Assembly (NCBI GenBank): GCA_028288025.1
Contig: JAQBOM010000013.1
Location: 1-64,000, forward strand
Length of the DNA stretch: 64,000 bases
Origin: Mucilaginibacter sp.
Lineage (GTDB): Bacteria; Bacteroidota; Bacteroidia; Sphingobacteriales; Sphingobacteriaceae
Direction: 5' to 3'
Positions 1 through 11,204 of the stretch are shown here, one piece after another. The notes under the pieces are model-generated. The model saw nothing but the letters and a program-made list of their open reading frames with translations. It was not told where the DNA came from and did no database searches. Every line of letters starts with the position of its first letter. The first letter of the stretch is position 1. A program made the translations under genes and the position numbers.

Positions 1-1
1 G

Positions 2-2563
2 CGTACCGTAGGTGAGCAGTTATATGCTCAGTTTGGTGTTGGCTTAGCCCGTATGGCGCGTACCATCCGCGAGCGGATGAATATTCGCGATAACGAGGTG
101 TTCACACCAACCGACCTGATCAACGCACGTACTTTATCTTCGGTAATCAATTCGTTCTTCGGAACAAACCAGCTATCACAGTTCATGGACCAAACCAACC
201 CACTGGCAGAGATCACGCACAAGCGTCGTCTGTCAGCCTTAGGGCCCGGTGGTCTTTCACGTGAGCGTGCCGGTTTCGAGGTTCGTGACGTACACTATAC
301 CCACTATGGCCGTTTGTGTACCATTGAAACACCCGAAGGTCCGAATATTGGTTTGATCTCTTCACTTTGCGTGCACGCAAAGATCAATAACTTAGGCTTT
401 ATCGAAACACCATACAAACGTGTGGTTGACGGTAAGGTACAGGTTCAGGAGGATGTGATTTACCTGTCTGCAGAAGATGAAGACGGTAAAACCATAGGCC
501 AGGCCAACGCGCATTATGATGATAAAGGCGTTTTTGCTCTTCCAAAGGTTAAAGCACGTTTTGAAGGTGACTTCCCGATCATTGAGCCGGAAAGATTAGA
601 CTTAATGGATATTGCGCCAAACCAGATCACTTCGATCGCGGCTTCATTAATTCCGTTCCTTGAACATGATGATGCTAACCGTGCATTGATGGGATCGAAC
701 ATGCAGCGCCAGGCAGTGCCTTTATTGCGCCCCGAAGCGCCGATTGTAGGTACGGGTTTGGAAGGCCGTGTGGCAAAAGATTCACGTACCCTTATCAACG
801 CCGAAGGCGATGGTGTGGTTGAGTACGTGGATGCCAACGAAATTCGTATCCGTTATGACCGCAACGAACTTGACCGCCTGATCTCATTTGATGGCGATAC
901 AAGGAGCTACCGTTTAACAAAATTCAAGAAAACCAACCAAAGCACAACCATCAACCTGAAGCCGATTGTTAAAAAAGGCCAGCGCGTTGAAAAAGGACAA
1001 GTGCTTTGCGAAGGATATGCTACACAGAATGGCGAGCTTGCATTAGGCCGTAACCTTAAAGTGGCGTTCATGCCATGGCAGGGTTATAACTTCGAGGATG
1101 CGATCGTGATCTCTGAGCGAGTAGTATCGCAGGATATATTTACATCCCTCCACGTTGAAGAATTTGAACTGGAAGTGCGTGATACAAAACGCGGCGAGGA
1201 AGAACTGACACCGGATATTCCGAACGTATCAGAAGAAGCCACTAAAGATCTTGACGAAGACGGAATTATCCGTGTAGGCGCCGAGGTTAAGGAAGGCGAT
1301 ATCCTGATCGGTAAGATTACGCCAAAAGGTGAATCAGATCCTTCACCGGAAGAGAAGCTGTTACGTGCCATATTTGGTGATAAAGCAGGTGATGTGAAAG
1401 ACGCGTCATTAAAAACTCCGCCGTCTATAGCGGGTGTGGTTATTGACACTAAATTGTTCTCACGTGCTAAAAAAACAACTAAAGCCGAAGAAAAGGCGCA
1501 GTTGGAAAAACTGGATACCAAGCACGACAAAGCTGTTAAAGAACTTAAAAATACTTTGATCGAAAAGTTATTTGAGATCGTTAACGGTAAAACATCACAA
1601 GGTGTTTATAACGTTTACAAAGAATTGCAAGTGCCGAAAGGCGTAAAATTCACACAGAAAATACTGGTTGAGCTTAATTTCGAAAATATTAACCCAACCA
1701 AGTGGACAACTGACGATGATAAAAACGACCAGATAAAGATCCTTCTTCATAACTATAACATCAAAGTTAACGAGGAACTGGGTGCTTACCGTCGTGATAA
1801 ATTCGCTATCAGTGTGGGTGACGAGTTGCCTTCAGGGATCGTGCAGATGGCTAAAGTTTACATCGCTAAAAAGCGTAAGCTTAAAGTGGGTGATAAAATG
1901 GCCGGACGTCACGGTAACAAAGGTATCGTTGCACGTATCGTACGTGATGAGGATATGCCATTCCTTGAAGACGGAACACCGGTTGATATTGTATTGAACC
2001 CGCTGGGCGTACCTTCGCGTATGAACCTGGGCCAGATATATGAAACTGTGTTGGGATGGGCCGGTAAAGAACTGGGCATTAAATTCGCAACGCCAATTTT
2101 TGATGGTGCAAGCCATGATGAAGTGGAAGAGTGGGTTAAAAAGGCCAACTTACCTGAATCGGGCCGTACCTATTTATACAATGGCTTAACAGGCGACCGT
2201 TTCGACCAGCAAACAACAGTAGGTATTATATACATGCTGAAACTTGGACACATGGTTGATGATAAGATGCACGCACGTTCTATCGGGCCGTACTCATTAA
2301 TTACACAACAGCCATTGGGTGGTAAAGCCCAATTTGGTGGTCAGCGTTTTGGTGAGATGGAGGTTTGGGCGCTTGAAGCATTCGGTGCCGCAAACATCCT
2401 GCAGGAAATACTAACTGTGAAATCCGATGATGTTATTGGCCGTGCCAAAACATACGAGGCTATTGTTAAAGGCGAAAACCTGCCAACACCTTCAGTTCCC
2501 GAATCATTCAACGTACTGGTTCATGAATTAAGAGGTTTAGGTTTGGATATTACGTTAGAATAA
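2..2563 (+). CDS. rpoB: RNA polymerase beta subunit, C-terminal two thirds (5' truncated by window)
   Basis: This is the catalytic beta subunit of DNA-dependent RNA polymerase. The reading frame is already open at base 2, so an apparent ATG at 53 is internal and the true start lies upstream of the window. About 853 residues are visible. The rifampicin-binding region (about 164-250) reads [20 protein letters not shown] followed by [10 protein letters not shown], matching the classical beta motif. Further hallmarks are [12 protein letters not shown] and the C-terminal [21 protein letters not shown] charged segment around 1440-1780 that is rich in Lys and Glu resembles lineage-specific insertions of beta; that is inference. 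rpoC follows on the same strand after 86 bases, the usual rpoBC arrangement. Confidence 0.98.
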   Translation, partial: RTVGEQLYAQFGVGLARMARTIRERMNIRDNEVFTPTDLINARTLSSVINSFFGTNQLSQFMDQTNPLAEITHKRRLSALGPGGLSRERAGFEVRDVHYTHYGRLCTIETPEGPNIGLISSLCVHAKINNLGFIETPYKRVVDGKVQVQEDVIYLSAEDEDGKTIGQANAHYDDKGVFALPKVKARFEGDFPIIEPERLDLMDIAPNQITSIAASLIPFLEHDDANRALMGSNMQRQAVPLLRPEAPIVGTGLEGRVAKDSRTLINAEGDGVVEYVDANEIRIRYDRNELDRLISFDGDTRSYRLTKFKKTNQSTTINLKPIVKKGQRVEKGQVLCEGYATQNGELALGRNLKVAFMPWQGYNFEDAIVISERVVSQDIFTSLHVEEFELEVRDTKRGEEELTPDIPNVSEEATKDLDEDGIIRVGAEVKEGDILIGKITPKGESDPSPEEKLLRAIFGDKAGDVKDASLKTPPSIAGVVIDTKLFSRAKKTTKAEEKAQLEKLDTKHDKAVKELKNTLIEKLFEIVNGKTSQGVYNVYKELQVPKGVKFTQKILVELNFENINPTKWTTDDDKNDQIKILLHNYNIKVNEELGAYRRDKFAISVGDELPSGIVQMAKVYIAKKRKLKVGDKMAGRHGNKGIVARIVRDEDMPFLEDGTPVDIVLNPLGVPSRMNLGQIYETVLGWAGKELGIKFATPIFDGASHDEVEEWVKKANLPESGRTYLYNGLTGDRFDQQTTVGIIYMLKLGHMVDDKMHARSIGPYSLITQQPLGGKAQFGGQRFGEMEVWALEAFGAANILQEILTVKSDDVIGRAKTYEAIVKGENLPTPSVPESFNVLVHELRGLGLDITLE

Positions 2564-2565
2564 TA

Positions 2566-2631
2566 GTTGTAAGTTATAAGTTGTAAGTTGTATGTAAAAC
2601 AGCTTACAACTTACAACCTGCAACTTACAAC
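2566..2631. repeat. Imperfect inverted repeat in the rpoB-rpoC gap
   Basis: Two 29-base arms (2566-2594 and 2603-2631) match at 25 of 29 positions as reverse complements, with an 8-base loop. Each arm is itself built from repeats of the word GTTGTAAGTT. No T-run follows and rpoC starts 18 bases later, so it does not look like an intrinsic terminator. It could fold in the rpoBC transcript or be an intergenic palindromic repeat. Confidence 0.8.
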
Positions 2632-2649
2632 ATTAAAACAAAGGAGACT

Positions 2650-5600
2650 ATGTCTTACAAAAAGGATAATAAAATCAAAAGTAATTTCACCACTATTACC
2701 ATTAGCTTAGCTTCGCCTGAATCTATCCTGGAGCGTTCAAGCGGTGAAGTTTTAAAACCGGAAACCATTAACTACCGGACTTACAAGCCCGAACGTGATG
2801 GTTTATTCTGTGAGCGAATTTTTGGTCCGGTTAAAGATTATGAGTGCCATTGCGGTAAATACAAACGTATCCGTTACAAGGGTATTGTTTGCGACCGTTG
2901 CGGTGTTGAGGTAACTGAGAAAAAAGTACGCCGCGAGCGCATGGGTCACATCAACTTAGTGGTTCCGGTTGCGCATATCTGGTATTTCCGCTCGTTGCCG
3001 AATAAAATTGGCTACCTGCTGGGCTTGCCAACAAAAAGGCTCGACCTGATCATTTATTACGAAAGATATGTAGTTATTCAGGCTGGTATTAAAGAAGCTG
3101 ACGGGATCAATAGAATGGATTTCCTGACAGAGGAAGAATATCTTGACGTATTGGATACCCTGCCAAAGGAAAACCAGTACCTGGATGATAAGGATCCGCA
3201 AAAATTTGTGGCTAAAATGGGTGCCGAAGCATTAGAAGAATTGCTGAAGCGCCTTGACCTGGATGAGTTATCATTCAGCTTACGTCACCAGGCTGCTAAC
3301 GAAACTTCGCAGCAGCGTAAAAACGAAGCGTTAAAACGCCTTCAGGTTGTTGAAGCTTTCCGCGATGCAAAAACAAGGATCGAGAATAACCCTGAGTGGA
3401 TGATCGTTAAGATCGTTCCGGTTATCCCGCCTGAATTGCGCCCGTTAGTGCCATTGGAAGGCGGCCGTTTTGCCACCTCCGATTTAAATGACCTTTATCG
3501 TCGTGTGATTATCCGTAACAACCGTTTAAAACGATTGATCGAGATCAAAGCGCCTGAGGTTATTTTACGTAACGAAAAACGTATGCTGCAGGAAGCTGTA
3601 GATTCGTTATTCGATAACTCACGTAAAGTAAACGCGGTAAAAACTGAAGGTAACCGTGCTTTGAAATCACTTTCGGATATTCTGAAAGGTAAACAAGGCC
3701 GTTTCCGTCAAAATTTATTAGGTAAACGTGTCGATTACTCGGCGCGTTCGGTAATTGTTGTAGGTCCTAACCTTAAATTACACGAATGCGGTTTACCAAA
3801 AGATATGGCTGCCGAATTGTTTAAACCGTTTATCATCCGCAAAATGATTGAGCGTGGTGTGGTTAAAACAGTAAAATCAGCTAAAAAGATTGTTGACCGT
3901 AAGGACCCATTGGTATGGGATATATTGGAAAACGTATTAAAAGGTCACCCTGTATTGTTAAACCGTGCGCCAACGCTGCACCGTTTAGGTATCCAGGCGT
4001 TCCAGCCAAAATTGGTTGAAGGTAAGGCTATCCAGTTGCACCCGTTAACCTGTACCGCCTTCAACGCGGATTTTGACGGTGACCAGATGGCCGTTCACGT
4101 ACCCTTGGGTAACGCGGCAATTTTGGAAGCCCAGGTTTTAATGCTTGCTTCACACAATATCCTGAACCCTGCTAACGGAACGCCTATTACAGTTCCTTCG
4201 CAGGACATGGTGCTTGGTTTGTACTACATAACCAAAGGCCGTAAAACAGATGAAGGCCGTGTTGTAAAAGGCCAGGGTTTAACTTTCTATTCTTCGGAAG
4301 AAGTGATTATCGCTTACAACGAAAAGAAAATTGACCTGCATGCCTTTATAAAAGTTAAAGCTTTTGTTAAAGAACGGGATGGCAGCATTGTATCTAAAAT
4401 TATTGACACTACTGTTGGCCGTGTATTATTTAACCAGCATGTACCTATCGAAGTAGGTTATATCAACGAATTGCTTACCAAAAAGTCACTGCGTGATATT
4501 ATTGGTGAAGTAGTTAAAATTACCGGTATGGCACGCGCTGCCCAGTTTCTTGATGATATTAAGGAGTTAGGTTTCCGTATGGCATTCCAGGGTGGTTTAT
4601 CCTTCAACCTGAAGGATATTAACATCCCTGCCGAAAAGGTAACGTTGATCCAGACAGCTTCTAAGCAAGTTGACGACGTAATGAATAACTATAACATGGG
4701 ATTCATTACCAACAACGAGCGCTATAACCAGATCATTGATATCTGGACCCGTATCAATAACCGCTTAACCGCGAATGTGATGGATATTTTGAGCAATGAT
4801 AACCAGGGTTTCAACTCTGTGTATATGATGCTTGATTCCGGAGCGCGTGGTTCTAAAGAGCAGATCCGTCAGCTTGCAGGTATGCGTGGTTTGATGGCTA
4901 AACCTCAAAAATCAGGTTCAGGTGGTGAAATTATCGAAAATCCGATACTTTCGAACTTTAAAGAAGGTTTGTCGGTACTCGAGTACTTTATATCTACCCA
5001 CGGTGCACGTAAAGGTTTGGCCGATACCGCGTTAAAAACAGCGGATGCCGGTTACTTAACCCGTCGTTTACATGATGTGGCGCAGGATATGATAGTAGGT
5101 GAGGTGGATTGCGGTACTTTAAGAGGTATCTACACGACCGCCCTGAAGGATAACGAGGATATTGTAGAGCCGTTATACGACCGTATTTTAGGCCGTACAA
5201 CCCTGCATGATGTTCACGATCCTATTACAAATGAATTGTTAGTTTCTGCCGGTCAGGATATCACTGAAGAGATCGGTAAAAATATAGAAAATTCACCTTT
5301 GGAAGGTATCGAAATACGTTCGGTATTAACCTGCGAAAGCAAAAGAGGTGTATGTGCATTGTGCTACGGACGTAACCTTGCAAGTGGTAAACGCGTGCAG
5401 AAGGGTGAAGCAGTTGGTGTAATTGCAGCGCAGTCAATAGGTGAGCCGGGTACACAGTTAACGCTGCGTACATTCCACGTAGGTGGTACCGCTTCGAACA
5501 TTGCTGCTGAATCGCAGATCAATGCCAGGTTTGAAGGTGTCATCGAATTCGAAAACGTTCGTACTGTAGCTTACAAAACCGAAGAAGGTGTTGTTGATGT

Positions 5601-6936
5601 TGTACTAGGCCGTTCAGGTGAATTCCGGATAGTTGAGGAAGGAACCAATAAAGTGATCGTTACCAATAACATTCCATACGGCGCATACTTGTATGTGAAA
5701 GATGGCAGCAAGATCAGCAAAGGCGACCGTATCTGTTCATGGGATCCGTATAACGCGGTAATTATTTCTGAATTTGCGGGTGTGGCTAAGTTTGAGGCTG
5801 TTTTGGAAGGCATCACTTTCCGCGAAGAATCAGACGAGCAAACAGGTCACCGCGAAAAGGTAATTATCGATACACGGGATAAAACCAAGAACCCGGTTAT
5901 CCAGGTTGCTGATTCAAAAGGCAACGTGATAAAAGGCTATAACATTCCTGTTGGCGCCCACATCGCTGTTGACGAGGATGAGAAATTACAAACAGGCCAG
6001 GTTATCGCAAAAATTCCACGTTCAACCGGAAAAACACGCGATATCACAGGTGGTTTACCACGTGTAACTGAGTTATTCGAAGCACGTAACCCATCCAACC
6101 CGGCTGTAGTAACCGAGATTGATGGTGTGGTAACATTAGGTGGTGTAAAACGTGGTAACCGCGAGATGACGATCGAATCAAAAGATGGCCAGGTTAAAAA
6201 ATATCTGGTTCCATTGTCGAAACACATCCTTGTACAGGACAACGACTTTGTAAAGGCTGGTATGCCACTGTCAGATGGTTCTATATCACCTGCCGACATC
6301 CTCGCCATCAAAGGCCCTGCAGCAGTGCAGGAGTACCTGGTAAACGGTATACAGGAAGTTTACCGTTTGCAGGGTGTGAAGATCAACGATAAACACTTTG
6401 AAGTGATCGTACACCAGATGATGCAGAAGGTTGCTATTGAAGATGCCGGTGATACCCGTTTCCTTGAAAGGGAAGCTGTTGATAGCTGGGATTTCATGCT
6501 GGAGAATGATGACATCTTTGATAAAAAGGTGATTACTGATCCGGGCGATTCAACCACTTTAAAATCAGGCCAGATCGTTTCAGTGAGGAAACTTAGAGAC
6601 GAAAACTCAATTTTGAAACGTAAAGATTTAAAATTGGCAGAGGTAAGGGATGCTATTGCAGCAACTTCGAGCCCGATGCTCCAGGGTATAACCAGGGCAT
6701 CGTTAGGTACAAAATCGTTTATCTCGGCAGCATCGTTCCAGGAAACTACAAAAGTTCTGAACGAAGCGGCAATTGCAGGTAAAAAGGATTTGATGCTTGG
6801 ACTGAAAGAGAACGTTATCGTTGGCCACCTTATTCCATCCGGAACCGGTTTACGCGAATATGAAAATATCCGTGTAGGTTCACAGGAGGAATTCGACCGT
6901 CTGATGGCTTCAAAAGCAGAAGAAGTTGAAGCTTAA
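2650..6936 (+). CDS. rpoC: RNA polymerase beta' subunit
   Basis: The 1428-residue beta' subunit forms the active-site cleft of RNA polymerase with beta. The metal-binding NADFDGD motif starts at about residue 472 (base 4063). An N-terminal zinc site is visible as CHCGKY...CDRCGVEV from residue 66, and a second cysteine set reads [14 protein letters not shown] near base 5330. The C-terminal part carries the usual [25 protein letters not shown] region ([18 protein letters not shown] here). The length fits Bacteroidota beta'. An AAGGAG sequence at 2641-2646 lies three bases before the ATG, unusual for a group that mostly lacks Shine-Dalgarno sequences. It is presumably co-transcribed with rpoB, and a terminator hairpin follows at 6960. 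Confidence 0.99.
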   Translation: MSYKKDNKIKSNFTTITISLASPESILERSSGEVLKPETINYRTYKPERDGLFCERIFGPVKDYECHCGKYKRIRYKGIVCDRCGVEVTEKKVRRERMGHINLVVPVAHIWYFRSLPNKIGYLLGLPTKRLDLIIYYERYVVIQAGIKEADGINRMDFLTEEEYLDVLDTLPKENQYLDDKDPQKFVAKMGAEALEELLKRLDLDELSFSLRHQAANETSQQRKNEALKRLQVVEAFRDAKTRIENNPEWMIVKIVPVIPPELRPLVPLEGGRFATSDLNDLYRRVIIRNNRLKRLIEIKAPEVILRNEKRMLQEAVDSLFDNSRKVNAVKTEGNRALKSLSDILKGKQGRFRQNLLGKRVDYSARSVIVVGPNLKLHECGLPKDMAAELFKPFIIRKMIERGVVKTVKSAKKIVDRKDPLVWDILENVLKGHPVLLNRAPTLHRLGIQAFQPKLVEGKAIQLHPLTCTAFNADFDGDQMAVHVPLGNAAILEAQVLMLASHNILNPANGTPITVPSQDMVLGLYYITKGRKTDEGRVVKGQGLTFYSSEEVIIAYNEKKIDLHAFIKVKAFVKERDGSIVSKIIDTTVGRVLFNQHVPIEVGYINELLTKKSLRDIIGEVVKITGMARAAQFLDDIKELGFRMAFQGGLSFNLKDINIPAEKVTLIQTASKQVDDVMNNYNMGFITNNERYNQIIDIWTRINNRLTANVMDILSNDNQGFNSVYMMLDSGARGSKEQIRQLAGMRGLMAKPQKSGSGGEIIENPILSNFKEGLSVLEYFISTHGARKGLADTALKTADAGYLTRRLHDVAQDMIVGEVDCGTLRGIYTTALKDNEDIVEPLYDRILGRTTLHDVHDPITNELLVSAGQDITEEIGKNIENSPLEGIEIRSVLTCESKRGVCALCYGRNLASGKRVQKGEAVGVIAAQSIGEPGTQLTLRTFHVGGTASNIAAESQINARFEGVIEFENVRTVAYKTEEGVVDVVLGRSGEFRIVEEGTNKVIVTNNIPYGAYLYVKDGSKISKGDRICSWDPYNAVIISEFAGVAKFEAVLEGITFREESDEQTGHREKVIIDTRDKTKNPVIQVADSKGNVIKGYNIPVGAHIAVDEDEKLQTGQVIAKIPRSTGKTRDITGGLPRVTELFEARNPSNPAVVTEIDGVVTLGGVKRGNREMTIESKDGQVKKYLVPLSKHILVQDNDFVKAGMPLSDGSISPADILAIKGPAAVQEYLVNGIQEVYRLQGVKINDKHFEVIVHQMMQKVAIEDAGDTRFLEREAVDSWDFMLENDDIFDKKVITDPGDSTTLKSGQIVSVRKLRDENSILKRKDLKLAEVRDAIAATSSPMLQGITRASLGTKSFISAASFQETTKVLNEAAIAGKKDLMLGLKENVIVGHLIPSGTGLREYENIRVGSQEEFDRLMASKAEEVEA

Positions 6937-6959
6937 TAAGCAATAAACAATTAATTTAT

Positions 6960-6987
6960 AAAGCCTTCCCGTAAATGGGAAGGCTTT
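6960..6987 (+). terminator. Intrinsic terminator after rpoC
   Basis: An 11-bp perfect stem (AAAGCCTTCCC / GGGAAGGCTTT) with a 6-base loop (GTAAAT) starts 23 bases after the rpoC stop and is followed by the T-rich stretch GTTATTTTTGG. This is a convincing Rho-independent terminator for the rpoBC transcript, although some read-through into the DUF3467 gene is possible. Confidence 0.85.
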
Positions 6988-7002
6988 TGTTATTTTTGGA
7001 GT

Positions 7003-7314
7003 ATGGAAGAACAAAACGAAAATCAGCTGAATATTGAGCTTTCAGAAGAAATTGCCGAAGGTATCTATTCAAACCTGGCTATTATCACACATTCAAGCTC
7101 CGAGTTCGTGCTCGACTTTATTAGGGTAATGCCGGGCGTGCCAAAGGCAAAAGTTAAATCGAGGATTATCTTAACACCCGAACACGCAAAACGTTTGTTA
7201 ACCGCTTTGGAGGATAATTTGGAAAAGTTTGAGACGGCTAACGGCCGCATTAAAATTCAGCAGGATCCATCAGGCTTTCCAATGAATTTTGGCGGCACGA
7301 TGGGGCAGGCCTGA
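7003..7314 (+). CDS. DUF3467 domain protein
   Basis: This is a 103-residue acidic protein of unknown function. The core (residues about 10-90) reads IELSEEIAEGIYSNLAIITH, then SSEFVLDFIRVMPG and LTPEHAKRLLTALEDNLEKF, the pattern I recognise as DUF3467. No signal peptide or membrane segment is visible, so it should be cytoplasmic. It begins 16 bases after the rpoC terminator. In Bacteroidota this small gene commonly follows rpoC, which hints at a link to transcription, but no role is established. TATTTTTG at 6991-6998 resembles a -7 element but lies too close to the start codon to be convincing. Confidence 0.85.
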   Translation: MEEQNENQLNIELSEEIAEGIYSNLAIITHSSSEFVLDFIRVMPGVPKAKVKSRIILTPEHAKRLLTALEDNLEKFETANGRIKIQQDPSGFPMNFGGTMGQA

Positions 7315-7454
7315 TTGCCGTCATTTGTTTTTTTAAGTAAAGATGGCTGGTTTTTTGCAACGTGGTAAACTTTTATAGCTTGAAATTGTATTTGAAAGTA
7401 GTTTTAAATTTACAAGAGTCTATAAATTATCAGTCATTAATAACAAATATCAAA

Positions 7455-8396
7455 ATGGATAAAAATTCCAAAATTTATATTGCAGGTCATAGGGGCATGG
7501 TGGGTTCGGCTATTCATCGCAAGCTTGAAAGAGAAGCGTTTACCAATATAATTACCCGTACATCGGCAGAGCTGGATTTGCGCGATCAGCAACAGGTAAC
7601 CGATTTTTTTGCACAGGAGAAACCCGATTACGTATTTTTAGCGGCAGCTAAAGTGGGCGGAATAATTGCCAACAATACATACAGGGCTGAGTTTTTATAC
7701 GATAATTTACAGATTCAAAACAACATCATCCATAATTCGTATCTTAATGGTGTAACCAAGCTTCTTTTTTTAGGTTCAAGCTGCATTTACCCAAAGATGG
7801 CACCTCAGCCGCTAAAGGAGGAATATTTGCTAACCGGCGAACTTGAGCATACCAACGAGCCATATGCAATCGCCAAAATTGCGGGCATTAAAATGTGCGA
7901 CGCTTATCGCGATCAGTACGGCTGTAATTATATATCAGCAATGCCTACAAATTTATATGGTTATAACGACAATTATCATCCGCAAAATTCGCACGTTTTG
8001 CCGGCATTGATCCGCCGTTTTCACGAGGCAAAAGAGCAGAATGCAGCTTCGGTTACTATTTGGGGCACCGGATCGCCAAAACGCGAGTTTCTTTTCGCCG
8101 ATGACCTAGCCGAGGCATGCTATTATTTAATGGAAAATTATGATGAACCGGGCCTCGTAAATATTGGTACGGGTGAGGATATTTCTATAAAAGACCTGGC
8201 TTTACTCATCAAAAAAATAATTAGGTTTGAAGGTGAAATAGACTTTGATTCGTCTAAACCTGATGGAACTCCACGTAAATTGATGGACGTTTCCAAACTT
8301 CATAGTAAGGGTTGGAAGCATACCATTGAATTAGAGGATGGGATTAAGTTAGCGTACCAGGATTTTTTAACTAAACATGTCACCAATTATGCCTAA
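7455..8396 (+). CDS. fcl: GDP-L-fucose synthase type epimerase/reductase
   Basis: The product is a 313-residue short-chain dehydrogenase. The N-terminus [11 protein letters not shown] is the NAD(P)-binding glycine motif and [10 protein letters not shown] holds the catalytic YxxxK pair; GSSCIYPK supplies the Ser. The motif order and length match GDP-4-keto-6-deoxymannose epimerase/reductase, which makes GDP-L-fucose. I chose the ATG at 7455 because homologues begin with the Rossmann strand; an in-frame ATG at 7362 would add 31 unrelated residues. The partner gmd is not nearby. rfbD and rfbA follow on the same strand, so this is a small nucleotide-sugar group outside the main polysaccharide locus. 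Confidence 0.9.
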   Translation: MDKNSKIYIAGHRGMVGSAIHRKLEREAFTNIITRTSAELDLRDQQQVTDFFAQEKPDYVFLAAAKVGGIIANNTYRAEFLYDNLQIQNNIIHNSYLNGVTKLLFLGSSCIYPKMAPQPLKEEYLLTGELEHTNEPYAIAKIAGIKMCDAYRDQYGCNYISAMPTNLYGYNDNYHPQNSHVLPALIRRFHEAKEQNAASVTIWGTGSPKREFLFADDLAEACYYLMENYDEPGLVNIGTGEDISIKDLALLIKKIIRFEGEIDFDSSKPDGTPRKLMDVSKLHSKGWKHTIELEDGIKLAYQDFLTKHVTNYA

Positions 8397-8432
8397 GCGA
8401 AAATAGGCTTATTAAAATCATAACTAATTAAC

Positions 8433-9293
8433 TTGGATAACACAATAGTTTTTGGCGCATCGGGCCAATTGGGTCATTGTTTTCAGCACCTTGTCGAAAG
8501 AAATAAGATCGACGGGATATTTTTCCCTTCAGAGGCTGAATCTAACATTCTGGATGCTAATGCTTTAAAAAATATTTTCGAAATATATAAGCCCGTTTAT
8601 ATTATTAACTGTGCGGCTTATACAGCAGTTGATAAAGCCGAAGATGAACCGGAAATAGCTTTAAAAGTCAATAAAACGGGGGTTGAAAATTTAGGCGGCC
8701 TTTGCGCAGAATACGGATCAACCTTTATCCATATTTCCACTGATTTTGTTTTTAAAGGCGATGTTTCAACGCCGCGCACTGAGGAAAGCGAGGCTGCCCC
8801 GATCAGTGTATACGGCCAAACCAAACTGGATGGTGAACAGGTAATTGAAACCTTACTTCAAAAATATTTTATAGTGCGTACGGGATGGCTTTATTCGGAG
8901 TATGGGAATAATTTCGTGAAAACAATGCTGAACCTTGGCGCCGAAAGAGACGAGCTGAAGGTTATTGCCGACCAGGCCGGAACCCCCACCTATGCCATGG
9001 ACCTCGCCGCCTGTATATTACTGATTATTCAAAGTAGGAGTACGACATACGGCATTTATCATTATAGCAATGAGGGCATTGCCTCGTGGTATGATTTCGC
9101 AAAAGCCATTTTTGAAAATGTGAAAGCGAAAGTAAAGGTAATACCGGTAAGGACCGATGAGTACGTTACAAAAGCAAAACGCCCGGCCTATTCGGTAATG
9201 GACAAAAGCAAAATCAAAACAACTTTTAATATAGAAATACCTTATTGGCGGGATAGTTTGGTAACCTGTATCAAAAAGCTTAAAAATAATTAA
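8433..9293 (+). CDS. rfbD: dTDP-4-dehydrorhamnose reductase
   Basis: The 286-residue product is an SDR enzyme that performs the last step of dTDP-L-rhamnose synthesis, reducing dTDP-4-keto-L-rhamnose. FGASGQLGH is the nucleotide-binding motif, STDFVFKG provides the active-site Thr/Asp region, and VYGQTKLDGEQ holds the YxxxK catalytic pair. WLYSEYGNNFVKTM is typical of RmlD. The start appears to be TTG at 8433, since no ATG lies before the Rossmann strand. It sits between the fcl-type gene and rfbA. The pathway genes rfbB and rfbC are absent from the window. Confidence 0.9.
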   Translation: MDNTIVFGASGQLGHCFQHLVERNKIDGIFFPSEAESNILDANALKNIFEIYKPVYIINCAAYTAVDKAEDEPEIALKVNKTGVENLGGLCAEYGSTFIHISTDFVFKGDVSTPRTEESEAAPISVYGQTKLDGEQVIETLLQKYFIVRTGWLYSEYGNNFVKTMLNLGAERDELKVIADQAGTPTYAMDLAACILLIIQSRSTTYGIYHYSNEGIASWYDFAKAIFENVKAKVKVIPVRTDEYVTKAKRPAYSVMDKSKIKTTFNIEIPYWRDSLVTCIKKLKNN

Positions 9294-9302
9294 TTTAGCC
9301 GC

Positions 9303-10166
9303 ATGAAAGGTATCATTTTAGCTGGTGGTTCAGGCACCCGGCTGTATCCCATCACAAGAGCAATAAGTAAGCAATTGATGCCTATTTATGATAAGCCGAT
9401 GATCTATTACCCTCTCTCGGTGTTAATGCTCGCCGATATAAAGGAGATTTTAATTATCACTACCGCCGAAGATAACGAGAGCTTCAAACGTTTACTTGGG
9501 GATGGAACGGAATTGGGATGCCATTTTGAATATGCCATCCAGGAGAAGCCGAACGGCCTTGCCCAAGCATTTGTGATAGGCGAAAGGTTTATTGGTGAGG
9601 ATAAAGTGGCCCTGATATTGGGCGATAATATATTTTATGGTACAGGTTTCAGCGAATTGATTCGCAGTTTTAATGATGTTGAAGGCGCTGCAATATTTGC
9701 CTACCCGGTCGCCGATCCGGAAAGATATGGGGTGGTTGAGTTTGATAAGGATTTTAAAGCGCTGTCTATAGAAGAAAAGCCGCTTAAGCCAAAATCAAGT
9801 TTTGCTGTCCCAGGGTTGTATTTCTATGATAACAATGTGGTTGCAATCGCCAGGGACCTGGAGCCGTCGCCACGCGGAGAGTATGAAATTACTGATGTAA
9901 ATAAATTTTACCTCGAACAAGGTAATCTGCATGTTGGGGTAATGGATAGGGGTACAGCCTGGCTGGATACCGGTACTTTCGATTCATTGAGCGATGCTTC
10001 CGAATATGTTCGGGTGATTGAAAAACGACAGGCGACTAAAATTGGCTGCATTGAAGAAGTCGCTTATCGTCGTGGATTTATAGACGATAACCAGTTAAAA
10101 GAATTGGTTGCCAAGTATCTGAAAAGCGGCTATGGTGCTTATTTGCAAACACTGCTGAAGAAATAG
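9303..10166 (+). CDS. rfbA: Glucose-1-phosphate thymidylyltransferase
   Basis: The 287-residue nucleotidyltransferase makes dTDP-glucose from dTTP and glucose-1-phosphate, the first step toward dTDP-rhamnose and other dTDP-deoxysugars. The N-terminus has the signature [20 protein letters not shown], and [10 protein letters not shown] is the metal-binding region. [14 protein letters not shown] near the C-terminus is typical of RmlA. It starts nine bases after rfbD and probably belongs to the same transcript. It ends one base before the convergent miaA gene, with no visible terminator between them. Confidence 0.95.
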   Translation: MKGIILAGGSGTRLYPITRAISKQLMPIYDKPMIYYPLSVLMLADIKEILIITTAEDNESFKRLLGDGTELGCHFEYAIQEKPNGLAQAFVIGERFIGEDKVALILGDNIFYGTGFSELIRSFNDVEGAAIFAYPVADPERYGVVEFDKDFKALSIEEKPLKPKSSFAVPGLYFYDNNVVAIARDLEPSPRGEYEITDVNKFYLEQGNLHVGVMDRGTAWLDTGTFDSLSDASEYVRVIEKRQATKIGCIEEVAYRRGFIDDNQLKELVAKYLKSGYGAYLQTLLKK

Positions 10167-10167
10167 G

Positions 10168-11082
10168 TCAATCAAGGATGAAAAGCATATCTTCCACTAA
10201 ATTACCCTTATCAGCAGGAAGCCATTTGATATCTTTATCCTTTGAGAACCAGGTCATCTGCCTCTTTCCAAACCGGCGGGTGTTTTGTTTAATTAATCCG
10301 ATAGCTTCATCCAGGTCGGTTTTTCCATCAAAATAATCAAATAATTCACTGTACCCTACTGTGTTTAGCGCATTTAAATGCCGGTAAGGCAGAAGTGACC
10401 GTGCTTCTTCAACCAAGCCCTGTTTTACCATCTCATCAACACGCAGATTAATTCGTTGATATAGCTTTTCCCTGAGCAAGTATAATCCAAACTTTATCAC
10501 CCGGAACGGCCTTTTATTTAAACCGGATTTATGGTAGGATGAAATAGGATTACCCGTGTTTTCAAATACCTCGAGTGCCCTGATAACCCTTTGCGGATTA
10601 TCGATATCCACTGTTGCGTAATATTCAGGATCTGCGAGTTTTAATTTTTCCTGCAGGTTTGCAATACCGTTTTCACGGAACTCCAGGTTCAATTTACCCC
10701 TTATTCCCGCATCCGCAGGAGGCACTTCGTCAAACCCTTCGCAAACCGCTTTAATAAATAACCCGGAGCCACCAACCAGCAGGACCGTATCGTGAACCCT
10801 GAAAAGCTCATCAAGCAGGGTAAGGGCTTGTTTTTCAAAGTCGCCGGCTGTAAACGTTTCGGTTATGGAAAGTGAATTGATAAAATAATGTTTAACAGCA
10901 GCCAGTTCTTCTTGGGTTGGTTTAGCTGTGCCTATTGACATTTCGCGATAAAATTGCCTCGAATCGGCGGAGAGAATTACGGTATTATACTTTTTTGCTA
11001 ATTCAATTGCTATCGCGGTTTTTCCCGATGCGGTAGGCCCGGCAATAACAATAAGCGTTTTTGTTTGTGGTTCAGAACTCAT
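10168..11082 (-). CDS. miaA: tRNA dimethylallyltransferase
   Basis: MiaA transfers a dimethylallyl group to A37 of tRNAs that read U-starting codons. The 304-residue product has the P-loop GPTASGKT near the N-terminus, LSADSRQFYREMSIGTAKP next, and GGSGLFIKAV in the middle. ARSLLPYRHLNALNTVGYSE and NTRRFGKRQMTWF are the usual C-terminal signatures. I prefer the ATG at 11082. An upstream in-frame ATG at 11118 would add 12 residues encoded inside a short inverted-repeat sequence and not conserved in the family. It leads a minus-strand group of tRNA-maturation genes. Confidence 0.95.
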   Translation of the reverse strand: MSSEPQTKTLIVIAGPTASGKTAIAIELAKKYNTVILSADSRQFYREMSIGTAKPTQEELAAVKHYFINSLSITETFTAGDFEKQALTLLDELFRVHDTVLLVGGSGLFIKAVCEGFDEVPPADAGIRGKLNLEFRENGIANLQEKLKLADPEYYATVDIDNPQRVIRALEVFENTGNPISSYHKSGLNKRPFRVIKFGLYLLREKLYQRINLRVDEMVKQGLVEEARSLLPYRHLNALNTVGYSELFDYFDGKTDLDEAIGLIKQNTRRFGKRQMTWFSKDKDIKWLPADKGNLVEDMLFILD

Positions 11083-11090
11083 AGCTACTG

Positions 11091-11197
11091 GGTCTATAGT
11101 CGATAGACCATTGACCATGGTAAAATTAGCAACTTGTGGGGTACATTCGGGATAAATAAATCTTTAAACTATGGACTATCGACCATGGTATATGGAC
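11091..11197. repeat. Short imperfect inverted repeat between miaA and the pRiA4b-like gene
   Basis: Bases 11091-11120 and 11169-11197 share inverted words around TCGATAGACCAT and ATGGACTATCGA, separated by about 48 bases. The arms are imperfect. They look like dispersed intergenic filler built from ATGGTC/GACCAT words and produce the spurious upstream ATG of miaA at 11118. Confidence 0.5.
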
Positions 11198-11204
11198 TGA
11201 TCAG

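Noticed and set aside
1084..1530. 148-codon frame on the minus strand inside rpoB
   Set aside because: Shadow frame with Ser-rich composition opposite a well-conserved gene; no family resemblance.
2566..2631. Terminator between rpoB and rpoC
   Set aside because: No T-run follows and rpoC must be transcribed; the arms are mismatched at four positions.
6991..6998. TATTTTTG as a promoter for the DUF3467 gene
   Set aside because: It is part of the T-rich terminator tail and lies five bases from the ATG with no -33 partner.
7362..7454. 31-residue N-terminal extension of the fucose synthase
   Set aside because: The family begins at the Rossmann strand directly after the ATG at 7455.
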